Source of the DNA: Pelomyxa schiedti
Lineage: Eukaryota; Evosea; Pelobiontida; Pelomyxidae
Direction: 5' to 3'
DNA length: 64,000 nt
Assembly (NCBI GenBank): GCA_020536535.1
Contig: JAHLWZ010000277.1
Coordinates: 68,982-132,981 of the forward strand
Every line of letters begins with the position of its first letter. Positions within the stretch are counted from its first letter, which is position 1. A program made the position numbers and the translations under genes. Under the pieces are notes generated by a model. It searched no databases, had not been told where the DNA came from, and saw only the letters and a list, made by a program, of their open reading frames with translations. This document shows positions 49,933-61,246 of the stretch, piece after piece.

Positions 49933-50240
49933 TCACCTCCTCATTTAGTCCCGCAGACACACCCAGCTGAACCAGCACACCACACACAAACCCCAACGTG
50001 TCGCGTATCCCCGCTGTCTTCCCTGCACCCTCCGTTTTGTACTGGCTGTTTTTTTTTTTTTGAAAATGATGTTTTGTTTGTAAAGGTCTAATCGATTGGC
50101 GTAATGACACACGAGCCGGGCTCACAACACAAAAGATTTTATTTGTGTGGGGGGGAAACCTCCCTTTTTTTTTGTTTTGTTTTGGGTATGTGGGTGTATT
50201 GTACGAGAAAAAGAGGCAGGAAACCTTTCTTTGCCTGTTC
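49933..50240. other. Intergenic region
   Basis: About 308 bp between two (-) genes, upstream of the helical protein and downstream of the SAP gene. T-rich at 50050-50061 and 50165-50190. No ORF or RNA gene supported. Confidence 0.4.
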
Positions 50241-51943
50241 TCAGGTCTTCTTGCTCTTGCCGTCTGCCTTGCCGCGCTTGCGTGAAGGGGATTTGGCTTT
50301 GCCACCGTCACTGGATTCCTCCTCACTCGATTTCGCCTTTGACTTGTCCTTGGAACGTTTCTTCCCGGCCTCCTTGTCAGTTGTCTTGGTGGATTTGGTC
50401 TTGTCCTTCTTGGATGGCTTGTCTGACTTGTCGGACTTGTCTGGTTTGTCTTTCTTGTCTGACTTGTCGGATTTGTCTGGCTTGTCTTTCTTGTCTGACT
50501 TGTCTTTCTTGGATGACTTGTCTGACTTGTCCTTCTTTTTGTGGGTGTGGGCTGGCTTTTCCCCAGATTCTTCTTCAGAGGAATGTGCCTTGTGGTGCTT
50601 CTTCTTGGACTTTGATTTGGGTGGCTCTTCTTCAATCTCTTCTTCCTCACCTGTGCTTTTCGGCTTGGCTTTTTCTGTTGCGGGCTTTTCCTTGGCAGCT
50701 GTGGTAGGCTTTGGCGCAGGCACTTCCTCTGCAGGGTGCTTGTCTTTGGATTTCGGCTCTGGTGCGTCTGCTTTGGGTGCGTCCGGTTTGGATGATGGTT
50801 TGGGTGCTTCCGGCTTAGATGAAGTTGTAGAAGTTACGCTTGTGGTGCTTGATTCCATAGGCTCCAGTGGCTCTAACTCCTCAGGCGCATCCTTTTCCTT
50901 CTCTTCATCATCATCCTCATCCACCTTCTTTGCCTTCTTTTTCCTTGACACTTTCTTTTTCTTTTCCGTACAAGACTTATCACCTTTGTAAAATGCAATA
51001 ATTCTACTGATCACATTTGCTTTTTTCCCATACGACTTGACTTTATGAGTTCTACACCACTTCCTCAATTCCTCTTTTTAAGGTAAGGGTTTATACGTTA
51101 TATGTTGAATGTAAACCTGTAGTATAATGTTGAAAAAGGTCCTGTGGAGTAATATCTTCGTTGATTGGGGGTTTCGATTTGCTGATATGCAGCTTGGGCT
51201 TCTTTTCTGGCTCTACTAACTGCCATTGCAGGGTTTATTTGTAGAATAAGGAGAATGACAGGGTCACCTCTCCTGTGGCCATAGCATCAAGTATCTGTTG
51301 CTTTGTGTGATGCTTTGTTATAGGTATATCCATAGCCTTAGCGCATTTACGAAGAAGTACGTGATCACACTGTGTTTAGAATTAGGGCTAATTGAGGTAG
51401 TTGAAGTGCACAGTTCGCATAAAGTTTTCAATTCCACGGGCGATAATTTCCTCTGCAATGAGTTGCCGAACGGCATCAGGGGATTTGTCTTCAGTCCTAT
51501 AGTTGGTGAGGGAGGAACTGTCGTTTTGAGGGCAGTGTACTCGTTCATTCCGAGGGCTTCCGTGAACAATTCCAGTTTGTCGTCCTCAACGTGTGCAAGG
51601 TATTTCTTGAGTTGTGGTGAAACGGTAAATCAAAAAGCAAGGGTACTACAGTCAATCCCACGTGCTCTACGTCGCCAACAAGAAACCGTGCGTAAGCCGC
51701 CTTCGTGGAGTACCTCCGGCTGTCGTCGAAAACGACCACCGATGCCATGTGCTCCTTCGGCATATTAGAGCAGAGGTACGTCGTGCCGATGTGCACGATT
51801 TGCTGCCGAATGTTGTCCACGATCTCGACCTCTGTCATTTTCTCATCCAGTTTGACCTTCGAAGCAGCCAAGATCTCCTTCTTGAGGCGCAGTGGTAAAC
51901 TCAATATCGCCGCTAAGTGTGGGTCCTGGTGCCCGCGCGACAT
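50241..51943 (-). CDS. SAP-domain protein with lysine/aspartate-rich tail
   Basis: The start at 51943 gives MSRGHQDPHLAAILSLPLRL. Exons follow with KVKLDEKMTEVEIVDNIRQQ and RRYSTKAAYARFLVGDVEHV, then KYLAHVEDDKLELFTEALGM, RQLIAEEIIARGIENFMRTV, and PKLHISKSKPPINEDITPQD. The final exon (51068-50241) opens with a SAP motif (LRKWCRTHKVKSYGKKANVI), a DNA/RNA-binding helix-turn-helix found in chromatin and RNA-processing proteins. A tail of about 240 residues rich in Lys, Asp, Glu and Ser carries the imperfect repeat KSDKSDKKDKPD and ends GKADGKSKKT. The N-terminal part is not recognised. The charged tail resembles histone-binding or nuclear-localising tails. Inferred to be nuclear. Confidence 0.72.
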
Positions 51944-52162
51944 CCTTGCGTGTTTTATGGTTTTTTAATGTTTTCTGTGCTTGTGTTTTTTTCTTTTACC
52001 TGCCAGTTTCGGTGGCAGTTTGTTTTCGCGCAAATCTTAAGGAAAAAGAGACTGTGAGACTGAGGAAGGCGTCGCAACACAGACAGACAAAGGTGGTTCT
52101 TTTCGACGCGGCTGCTGGTGTGCTGCGGTGGCTTTTTGGTTTTGGTTGTCCACTCCGCCCAG
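51944..52162. other. Intergenic region
   Basis: About 220 bp, T-rich near 51960-52000. Probable promoter of the SAP gene and 3' end of the TEN1-like gene, both on the - strand. Confidence 0.3.
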
Positions 52163-52639
52163 TCAGGTCCTCTTTTGTGCCATGTCGTCGAGGAACTTTC
52201 GGCGCAGGTGAAGAACCTTGGTGTACAGATCCACGTCGAGCCCCTCCACGCTCCTCACAACACGCGCAACCAGCAGCAGCTTCTTTCTGTTAGTAGTCCT
52301 TGTTGTTGCTGTCCCATTGCCACCGCTGCCATCACCACCACCATCACCATCACCAACATTGCCCTTGTCTACTACCTCCTCGTCCTCCCTCAGCTCACCA
52401 ATGACCTGCACGAGCTCGTTGGGGGACGCCCTCAGGGCGCCGATCTGGGCGAGGCCCACGGAGAGGCACAGGTCCGCGGCCGAGGGGTCCTCGACCACCG
52501 CCACGTTGCGCGACGCCAGGATCTCCCGCAGCCTCCCGGTCACCCGGACGCTGTCCCCGGGCCCGCAGCCCTCGCGCCCCACGATCTCCTGCACCGTCAC
52601 GACGCGCCCGCTGCGAACGGCCAGCGGCGACGCCCGCAT
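52163..52639 (-). CDS. TEN1-like small OB-fold protein (CST telomere complex candidate)
   Basis: A single-exon frame starting MRASPLAVRSGRVVTVQEIV. The order of motifs matches TEN1 family proteins: a short N-terminal segment; GDSVRVTGRLREI; an acidic linker; LCLSVGLAQIGALRASPNEL; VQVIGEL; then, after a Gly/Asp-rich loop, LLLVARVVRSVEGLDVDLYT ending in an Arg-rich helix (LHLRRKFLDDM). TEN1 is a roughly 120-residue OB fold that binds STN1 in the CST complex, which protects telomere ends and helps fill-in synthesis. The Gly-rich insert (about 52310-52375) is not in animal TEN1. An upstream in-frame start would add about 40 Asn/Arg-rich residues. The assignment rests on motif order and needs profile support. 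Confidence 0.55.
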   Translation of the reverse strand: MRASPLAVRSGRVVTVQEIVGREGCGPGDSVRVTGRLREILASRNVAVVEDPSAADLCLSVGLAQIGALRASPNELVQVIGELREDEEVVDKGNVGDGDGGGDGSGGNGTATTRTTNRKKLLLVARVVRSVEGLDVDLYTKVLHLRRKFLDDMAQKRT

Positions 52640-52844
52640 TGCCTGCCTTGCCTTTGGGGTTTGGTTATTGGCGTTGTTGTCATGATTTAATTTTTCTTTG
52701 TATCTGGTATCTGTTCGCTCAGTCTGATTGGGATTTGTGGAGAAAAGGGCCATCGATAACAAACAGTCAAACTTTCAAGGGAAGCAGGCTCTTGGCCTTT
52801 CATTACTTTTTTTTTTGTTGTGGAGAACTTTGGTATATGGGTTT

Positions 52845-54489
52845 TTAGACACCAAAGGTGTTAAGTACGTCCAGCATTTGTGTGTACCAGGTTCCATCCA
52901 TGGAGAACACAAAATCAGCTGTACGGGAAAAAATTAGTGCTGTGGAAGGAAGTGGGCTAAAATTGGGTGTACCATGGTTCCACATGGGAATTTCAGTGGG
53001 CGGTATAACATACTCTACACCAGAAAGGGACGGAATAAGGGAGTTGACAATATCATAGGCAGTGACAAGAGTATCATGGCCTCCATAATACAACGCCATC
53101 TTGTTCTTTATATTCCACAAGGGGATAAGTGGTGGCTCGGGGTCCCCGTAGTGCTGAATGTTCGTAGCATTCTGGCAGAAATGTGAGTATTGAAAAAGTC
53201 ACAAAAGTACGTGTACATCGTTGTAATCATAATAAGCAAAGAGATTTGTAGCCATGGCTTCAAAGCCATGTTGCAGATTTCGTGTAGATGTGCTGTCTGT
53301 CAGCTCCAAATAAACTGGCATACGAGTAGCATTACAGTTGCTCATATCCCAACCCATTATCACCTAAAGAATTTTTGGGACCAGCCTATGTAAGGACAAG
53401 GAATGTATACCTCCATAGTCATAGCACAGACCTCAGGGTAAGATACGCAAAAATCAGATAACAATATTTCTGCAACTAGTTAACGAACTTAACAGGAAAC
53501 ATAAAGTTCACCTTCAAGCTTATTTAGGCCCTTCATGTGCCATATGTTATGATCATATAACCAATTCCCCAGGTCCAATTTAAGGCCAATGACAGCAGGT
53601 AAACTTGTTGTGTGACCCACATAAACCGCCGGAGCTGGAAAGAGAGGCAATTAGTTCCACGATTTCCACTAGTAAGCTATCCATACCTAAAGCCATATAG
53701 AATCCCACCTTCGCTGCATAATCCGGAAGTGTGCTGAGAGCAACCAAAGAATTGGCGCAGCCTTCACTGTGACATACAACAGTAAGTTGGTCATGCCCTG
53801 TGTAATCGAGCACGTAATCAATCATAGCTGGAACATCATACGTTCCCATTTCAGGCCAGCTAGAGACCCAATAATGAATGCTAGAAATTAATTGAGGGTC
53901 GAAACCTCCACTCCCAGAATTTTTCTTCATCGGCAGTGTAATTCGCATTATAGTAGGAATACACAGTTCCCCTGAAATTTGCCAACCAGACGTCCCAACC
54001 CGCGTCATGAAGCATGAAAGCTAGGTCCTGCCAGTAACAAGTTAAGCAAAGGGACGAGCAGAACAGAAGAGACAAACATTAAAAGGAAAGTTAGCGACCC
54101 AGCAGCCGGCGTTGGTGAACACGCCATGCATCATGAGAACAGCACGAGCTCCAATTTTAGTGGGTGGGATTCGCTGCATGCCGATTTGAAAATTATCAGC
54201 AGTCCACGTGTTATGCATCTCTGCTGGGTAGCTACAGTATTGTAAGAATTACCTTACTTAATAACACAGAACACAAAAACAAACAAGCAGCCTGGGTGAC
54301 AGGCTGAAAAAAAACCATAATCGACCCATGAGTTTGAAGAAACACTTACCCTTGTCCTACAATTAAATCAGTGGCAGTTAATAACGGTTGTGCGCCACAT
54401 TTCAGCCATCCGGCACCACAAGTCCACAGAATGGCAACGTTGAGCAACTTGCGTAGTACTGACTTGCAATCTTGCAATGATGACACCAT
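52845..54489 (-). CDS. Lysosomal acid lipase family (LIPA-like) alpha/beta hydrolase
   Basis: Hydrolyses neutral lipid or steryl esters in lysosomes or outside the cell. The start at 54489 gives a secretory leader (LRKLLNVAILWTCGAGWLKC). Exons in order: CSYPAEMHNTWTADNFQIGM; RIPPTKIGARAVLMMHGVFT with NAGCW; DLAFMLHDAGWDVWLANFRG; TVYSYYNANYTADEEKFWEW; SWPEMGTYDVPAMIDYVLDY; and the nucleophile elbow LTVVCHSEGCANSLVALS, where GHSxG has become CHSEG. The C-terminal exons hold the Asp site (ALYYGGHDTLVTAYD) and the His site (PMWNHGTPNF). Several short introns were bridged by frame. The first residue of the elbow is a change worth noting, but all three catalytic residues are present. Confidence 0.88.
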
Positions 54490-54909
54490 CTCTTTCACTC
54501 TATGTTTGTGGTAACAAGCTCACGGGTTTTTTTTTTGTTGTGACTGTTTTGTGGCTTTTTGCTTTAGCTTTAAATGGGGGGGAAATGCCGATTGAATTTT
54601 ACGAAGAAGTTACAAGTTCCGTTACGGGATTGCCCCAATCGGCAACATCACTTTGTTCACAAAGGTACCAAATCTTTGCTGGGAGATACGTTGCGGTAGC
54701 AAGCAAGCCTCTTGAGCTCACTCCTCCTTAGATTAGAGTTTCAAGTGGACTCCTCACTGCAAAGCTGCAGGTATAATCGACCTCAACTCAACAACGAAAG
54801 GAACGGGCTTTTGATTGCGGGGAAAACAACTTCATCAACGAAAAGTACGATTTAAAAGATTTTCCCCGTGTGTGGTTTTTTCCAGTGACTTCTCGGAATC
54901 CCCAATGAG
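54490..54909. other. Intergenic region
   Basis: About 420 bp. A + strand frame from 54477 (MMTPSLSLYVCGNKLTG, then a hydrophobic stretch) overlaps the lipase start antisense. Codons at 54590-54730 look reasonable (MPIEFYEEVTSSVTG), but no continuation was found. Probably no gene; contains the lipase promoter. Confidence 0.35.
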
Positions 54910-55244
54910 CTATTCTTCATTGGCGCTAGACCACTTCGGGGAATGCATCCACTTCGGGGAGTGCATCTGCCTGGTGGCGGCCTTGTTGGCCCACTTTGGG
55001 GAATGCATCCACTTCGGGGAGTGCATCTGCCTGGTGGCGGCCTTGCTGACCCACTTGGGTGAATGCATCCACTTTGGGGAATGCATCCACTTAGGGGAGT
55101 GCATCTGCCTAGTGGCCATTGGACTTGCCTGACGAGAAGCATCAACCTCCTGCACAGTATTACCAGACAAATAAAAGGAGTTAACTGTACCAAAATAATG
55201 CAGCAAATAAGCACTACAAGGAACAGAATATATAGTGGCGACAT
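54910..55244 (-). CDS. Small secreted protein with tandem MHSPKW repeats
   Basis: The start at 55244 gives a hydrophobic leader MSPLYILFLVVLICCIIL. Removing a 42-nt intron (gtacag...tgtgcag, about 55149-55190) joins it in frame to EVDASRQASPMATRQ. The rest is three ~60-bp repeats, each encoding ATRQMHSPKWMHSPKW plus a short linker (VSKA or ANKA); the first repeat has one extra MHSPKW. The protein ends SSANEE at the stop near 54910. The mature form is about 75 residues, His/Lys/Trp-rich and free of Cys. This is not a known family to me. The opposite strand is also open in the same stretch, but without a splice or a leader. Confidence 0.6.
54933..55125 (-). repeat. Tandem 60-bp coding repeat
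   Basis: Three copies of a unit built from two near-identical 18-bp parts (atgcactccccgaagtgg-like) plus a 24-bp linker. Copies differ by few bases, so the array is probably recent or homogenised. Confidence 0.9.
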
Positions 55245-55764
55245 AGCTGTCAGTATTCGGTTTGTTGTTCGCTTGTTTCTTTCTTGTTTTGTCGTGGTTT
55301 TTCCGATCATCTATATAAGCACGAGATGTGCAACTGCGCACTGGAAAAAAGCTGATAAAAACGCCAGAAACCCGGCCCCAAAACAGACGTTTTTTTTTTC
55401 TCGAGAAGAGTGAAGATCGGGTGGATATAACGATTATTAATCAAAAACCCCATCTGCTCCGAGAGTCTCGGAGAATCTGCTCTTTCGGCTAATTCTACTG
55501 AGAAGTCGAAAGAAATGGCTGAGCGACGATAACGAAAATGACGGCGTTCCGGTCTGTTGATTATTTTATTCAGCCATTAATGGCTGCATCAACACCCGAA
55601 CTTTTACCGTCGTCGCAGGATAGGTCTGGCGTTTTTTTTCTTCTGCCATATGTTTGGGCCAAACAACCTCCAGTAACAAGCTTTTCTTCGTCGGTAGGTT
55701 AGTGTGTTGGGGCTGCAGAAATAAGCCTCTCGACCTTCTGCGTAACACCTTTCACATAATCAAA
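55245..55764. promoter_or_regulatory. Divergent promoter region
   Basis: About 520 bp between starts at 55244 (-) and 55765 (+). A TATA-like element (ctatataag, near 55311) sits about 66 bp upstream of the - strand start. A small + strand frame of about 42 codons (MAASTPELLPSSQDRSGVFF) begins near 55580; it may be a leader ORF or chance. Confidence 0.4.
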
Positions 55765-57600
55765 ATGGATATTGACGTTCGCCCGACACCAGCACAACTC
55801 CTCGACGCAATCGAGCAGTGCCTCGCGTCGGGCGGGGGCCCCCCCGGTGTCGACGACGATTTCCTCAACGACTGCGACGACGACGACGCCGCCGCGGCCG
55901 CCTCGGACGCGGTGAACTGCGCCTCCGCGCCCCCGTGCGCCACCCCCGCCGCTCTGCCCTACGCCTCCGCCTCCGCCTCCGCGTCTTCTGCTTCTTCTTC
56001 CGCCTCCTCCGCCCCCACATGCGGCGCCCGCTCCAAGTCCGCCGCGGGACCCCAGGGCCTCTCCTCCCCCTCACACGCATCGCCTTCGGCGTCTTCTGCT
56101 TCCTGGGGTAATTATGGGACGCCGGGTGGTGGTGGTGTTTCGGGGGGGAGCGGGGCTGCGGACACTGAAACGAACCAAATGACAATTTTGGCTGAATTGA
56201 TTTTGGCGTGCCCTCCGGAATCATGCTGGCGAGCTTTTTTCTATGGTCCGGGGTGGATTTGTTTTATTTGCTATAGCTGTGTGTCGAGTTCCTTTCATTT
56301 ACTCCCATCCCATGTACAGACGATGAAGCACTCCAGGCAGTTCTCACGGCGAATGAGGCACAAACCACTGCACTGGCACTGTCAATAGTGGAGTCTATAC
56401 CGCTGCCTTCCCTTGTGGAATTGTAAGCCAGTACATCACAGGAGGGGAACTGGGTGGTAATATACTAATCAAAAGGAAGATTACGCGTTTGTACACCAAT
56501 ACTGTTTGAGAGGTTAATCAAGAGTTATGTGGACATGCAAATCAAAGATAGCAATCAATCACTCGGTAATATAGTCACAGCAGATGCAACTGGTACCCTT
56601 ATACCACGATTTTCTTGTTTTATGCAGGTTCAATGCACCCAAGTCCACATAGTTTTCCTAACTTCAAAAGCCATTAAGTAAAAACTCCAAGTTTTTCTTG
56701 ACATTACTGTGTATAATATCATCATACTGGAATGCAAAATCTTCCCCAGACTCAATTACCACACTAGACGTTATTACCTGTGACATTATTCCATTTGTAA
56801 TTGCAGTCAGTATATACCCCTCACATTATAAATCTAAACCTGATCTGTACCAGGTTCCTGAAAGATATTCAGATATGCATTGGCTGGTGACCAAAATTAC
56901 AGCTGATGCCTCTACTGTACTTGTAAATGACTCTCTAACCAACACCGCAACCTCAACTTCAAGCTCCTCCACTGCCACATCCCCGCCTTCCACCCAGCGG
57001 GAGCTAGTATGCATAGCAACAATGTGCATTCACCAGGTAGCATATCTGCTGCGGCAATTCCATCTGGTCGGACACGGAGATATAGGCCTCGGGACATGCC
57101 AGCATGTACACTTCCCCTCATCCCCTTTTAGATTCTGCGAAACACTGACCCTCTTCCTATCTATCTATCTATCTATCTATCTATACAGGTGCCCATAGCT
57201 GCGTCACTGCACTTCGCGGATAATTTATTCCGGTGTCTACCTCAACTTCCACAAACATTTCAACAACTCGTCACGGCGGCCCTCACCAAGCACCCTGATT
57301 TACTACGGCTTTGTGCAAACCAGAGGGGTGATGAACAGCACGAACAAGTTGCCGAGTCAATCTCGCAGTCATTGCACTTACATTGTGGAGAACCTCTTGT
57401 GTCACTCTATGCCTCCTTCTCTGTCTAAATATCAATAGTCCAACAGTGCATGCAACAAACTCTTTTTTTTTAGTTTGCGGGTCCGTTGTACCTCCTTGTG
57501 CAGGCACACTGTTGGCTCTATCAAGTACCCCAACTCCACAAACTCTGAAAGAAAATTTTGAAATTCCACAGGGTTCCCTGGGCTTCGCTTGGTAGGTTTT
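55765..57600 (+). CDS. Unassigned helical protein with Ala/Ser-rich N-terminus
   Basis: The ATG at 55765 gives MDIDVRPTPAQLLDAIEQCL, followed by an Asp/Ala/Ser-rich low-complexity block. Exons then read DDEALQAVLTANEAQTTALA, LSIVESIPLPSLVEL, ITRLCTPILFERLIKSYVDM, LVTKITADASTVLVND, ELVCIATMCIHQVAYLLRQF, and VPIAASLHFADNLFRCLPQL then HPDLLRLCANQRGDEQHEQV. These look like an all-alpha protein, perhaps HEAT-like. The last exon (57470-57600) cannot be framed with confidence. A (tcta)n tract lies in the intron just before 57189. I do not recognise the family. Confidence 0.6.
57157..57186 (+). repeat. (TCTA)n microsatellite in an intron
   Basis: About seven copies of tcta directly before an acag acceptor (57186-57189). 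It acts as the pyrimidine-rich tract of that intron. Confidence 0.9.
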
Positions 57601-57797
57601 CGGCCGCGATGATCTGAGGTTTTCCACGAAAATCAATTTTTCCCTGGGCTATTGCCTACTTGGGCCATCGTTCCCAGCTCGGCGACCGAACACAGCTAAG
57701 GGAAACAATTTCTTTGTTTCTTTTAGTCGCAGTGAAAGATCATTTAGTTATTGTTTTTCTTTGGCACCGCAAGCGTTCGCCTCGTTGCCGTACCTCA

Positions 57798-60700
57798 ATG
57801 AGTGGTGGTGGGAAAGTGTCATCTTTCCGCGATGTGCACGGTCACAGGAATGAAACAGCTGCCACTACTACAGCGACTGCTACCACTACTACTACAACAA
57901 CAACCCCCACCGTGCGTGTACAACCGCCCTCGGAACCAACCACGCCACACCGACAAAGGCCGAGGCTTCCGAACGACGTCCCTGTGGCCAACGTCGTGGT
58001 CGACACGAGAGGCGGGAGCTTCCCCGTCGTTGGCGCCTGGACTTCTTCTTCTGCTGCTTCTTCCTCTTCTTCTCCTCGTAGGACTGGTGCGCCCGCGACG
58101 GTCGTTCATGTCAGGCCAACGACCTCCTTGGCATCACAACATCCCGGCGTCAATTCATCCCTCCCAAAAGTACGCCCCGCAACGTCGCCCGACTGCCAAA
58201 ACGCGCCGCCCGCGACCTTTGCTCCCATCTCCTCGTCGTCATTTGACCCGGGCGAGATACCGCCCCCGTCGCCAAAAACCGGGGGCGGTGGCAGTGGCAG
58301 CAGCAGGAGCCACAGGACGCACGGCTCCAACAAGGCCATTCACACTCTTACAGTCGACACCACCATTGCGTCCGTTGCCACGGTGACAACCACGACTCCA
58401 GAGTCGACAAAGACGGAAGTTCTGTCAACAACAAGCACAACGACGAGAACAACGACGCCCCTCAGAGCTAAGCACACATCTGCATCTGTAATATTAAAAA
58501 CCACTGTAACAAGTTCCACTGATTTGAGTGTTGCTGCAACACCGGACTCTACTGTTCCCCAACAAGCAGTCGAACCGCAAAACATCACTGAAGAGGCTGA
58601 GGCTGATTGTACGAATCAGACACTTAATACTGAAAACCCGCTTTCCCTCAATGTTTCAGGAATTATTGAAGAACCACTTCAAAAAGAATTGTCAGGAATC
58701 GAATTAAACGAGGTTTCAACAATGGCAGCCATGGCTTCCTCTGCTGCTAATGCTCTTGCTGCTACCGTAAACCCCCGGGACGCAAAGACTCCACACTTTG
58801 AGGAAGAACCTGATGTTCTTTCTGCCACCGATGTTCTGGAAGCAGCTCAAGTAGTAATGGCTCCTCCAAAAGTCATACCTCCGGCCCAGCTAGCAGCTGA
58901 GGCTGCATCTGCAGCAAGTAAGTTAGCAGCAGAGAAAGCTGCCAGCCATACTGGGTGGTTACGGAGGGCCGATAATGTCACACGGTTTCTTTTTTGTTGC
59001 CCAACAAACCAGCTTCTCAAAGAAGTTTTTATTGCACTAAAAATGGGCTGGCCTGTGTGCCTATGCTACTTATTCCAAACGATACTGACTTCAATCAACC
59101 TTACATTTGTGGGGCACATAGGAGAGGATGAACTTGGTACGTACTTCCTTACTTGAGTGATGTTAACTCCACTGCTCAGCTGCGACATCCCTTGCCCTGA
59201 TGGTAGTAAATGTTAGTGGATTTAGTTTTGGAGTTGGACTTCTCGGGGCCATAGATACACTTTCGTACCTGTGATATTTTGATTAATTTATAGCTCACAG
59301 TGCATCAATTGAAAAAAAAAAAATAGATCCCAAGCATTTGGTGCTGGAAACTGCAGAAGAGTCGGGATCATTCTTCAAAGAGGTACGACCTTTCAAGGAT
59401 ATTTTTTTTCCTTAGGATATTCCCTAAGCGGTTTTGATGCTTTGGGTCTATTGTATCCCAGTAATTGGCCTTTGGTGCAGTGCCGAATATATACTCATTC
59501 TTGCAAAGCAGGCACTTTACAAAGCTACCCCTCACTACCTTACACTTGAAATAAGGACCCAGATATTGTGAAAATGGCTTCGAAATATGTCAAAATACTC
59601 ATTCCTGCTTTACCATTCTACTTTCTTTTTGAGGCCCTAAAAAGAACCCTTCAGACACAAGGAATCACATTCCCCATGATGGTATGTTTGATGCCACTGA
59701 CCCCTGATTGACGGAAATAGGTAATTGCTCTTGTCTCCCTTGGAATTTTGGCTCTTTTCAACTACATTTTCATCAATGTTTTAAATCTTGGATTTATTGG
59801 TGCGCTTACCATTTTTTCTCGTCAGAGCTGAATTCATGTTTGTTAGGATCTGCAATTAGTCTCGATATAACATGGATCTCTATGCCTATCATGTTAATAA
59901 TCTGGATCCTTGTAAGAAAGCTCCACTTAAAGTTTGTACTTGTTTTCTTCCTTCCTGCTTAATTCTTTACTTAGGATGTGGAAAGGATTTTCAAAGGAAG
60001 CCTTGAAAAATTGGCCCACATTTTTATCTTATGGAATACCTGGTGGACTTATGTCGTGTGCTGAGTGGTAATTCCCGTTTAACCGGATTGTGGACTTCGT
60101 ACTGATTTCCTCCAGGTGGGGTTTCGAAATAGTCTCAGTACTCACTGGTACTCCTCTTTTGTGAAATCTCTTATAGTCACTATCCCCGTAGGGATAATTG
60201 GCAAAACTCAATTAGCCTCTAATATGGTTGGAATGAATACATTGTCCATCTTGTTAATGGTTTGTCAAAACACATAACTGGTATAACCTAACAAGCAAGA
60301 CAAGGTTCCACTTGGAATGAGTACTGTAGGATCCACTCAGATTGGCAACTGCTTGGGTGCAAACGATGGCAGCAGGGCAAGGTAAGGGAAATTCCCGTAT
60401 AAGTAACACAGAGATTTATTAGGGTTGTCACACGAGTAGCAATGGCCATTACTGTAATTGCTGAAGTCATCCAAATACTCGCACTTCTTGGACTCCGTAC
60501 TGTGTGGGGAAAGATATTTTCCGATGATCCCGATGTCATAAAACTCGTATTACATATTCTCTTCGTTTACGGGTTTGTTTCTCACCCAACAACAACAAAA
60601 AAAAAGGTTTCCCAGTTGCTTTTATTGTCCTGTTCTTTCATTATGTTTGACGGGTTACAAACATATGGTTCGGGAATCCTCCGTGGGTGTGGAAAACAGA

Positions 60701-61029
60701 AGATCGGAGCTTTAGGAAACCTCGCTTCATTTTATGTAGTAGGAATACCCATTGGTGCCGTACTTGCTTTTGTTGTTGGAATTGGGATTTTTGGGCTTTG
60801 GATTGGAATTGGGGTGTGTTAACCAACCCTTTGTGAATCACTCCCAACGTATTTGCTCTAGATTTCTGTCTTCCTTACAGCACTTTCGTTTTCCCTAATC
60901 ATTTACAAAACGAAATGGGACAAACTGGCACAAGAAGTACATGAAAGAGAGGCCTCCAACCCTGACGAATATGACCCGGGACTCTCTCGGGCCCTTAGTG
61001 ATGCCTTCATCCAGTCTACTGGTGTGTAA
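57798..61029 (+). CDS. MATE-family multidrug/toxin efflux transporter with long N-terminal extension
   Basis: Polytopic membrane antiporter. The ATG at 57798 opens about 400 residues of Ser/Thr/Pro/Ala-rich sequence, unusually long for the family. The MATE core starts near 59020 (EVFIALKMGWPVCLCYLFQT, NLTFVGHIGEDEL). Membrane segments continue over many short exons: SGFSFGVGLLGAIDTLSSQA; YVKILIPALPFYFLFEALKR; ALVSLGILALFNYIFINVL; GMSTVGSTQIGNCLGANDGS; LVLHILFVYG; QTYGSGILRGCGKQKIGALG with LASFYVVGIPIGAVLAFVVG; and ISVFLTALSFSLIIYKTKWD. It ends SDAFIQSTGV (TAA 61027-61029). The Gly-Ala-Gly/Gln-Ala-Phe-Gly motif typical of eukaryotic MATE is present as SSQAFGAGNCRRVG. Likely substrates: organic cations. 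Confidence 0.88.
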
Positions 61030-61246
61030 ATACCACTCCAACAATTAGGAGTGCAGGCCAGTCATTTTGCCACTTTTCCACCACCATCATTATACATACG
61101 CCTTTTTGCTGTACCAATAATGAGGATTGTTTAATAGTGGTTCTTCCTTCAGTTCTTCCACACCTTTTTGAGATTTCTCTGGGAAATGACTTCCCCGGAA
61201 CGACGTTTCCAGTAACTTACGGAAGAGAGAGAAAAAAAAACAAAAA
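61030..61246. other. Intergenic region
   Basis: About 217 bp, A-rich just before the C2 gene start (61229-61246). Nothing else seen. Confidence 0.35.

Noticed and set aside
50104-50991. Long Leu/Ser/Phe-rich + strand ORF
   Set aside because: Antisense shadow of the Lys/Asp/Ser repeats of the SAP protein.
54477-54731. + strand ORF with a hydrophobic N-terminus
   Set aside because: It overlaps the lipase start antisense and has no continuation or family match.
54815-55132. + strand HFGEC repeat protein
   Set aside because: The opposite strand has a signal peptide joined by a proper intron to the same repeats; the + frame has neither.
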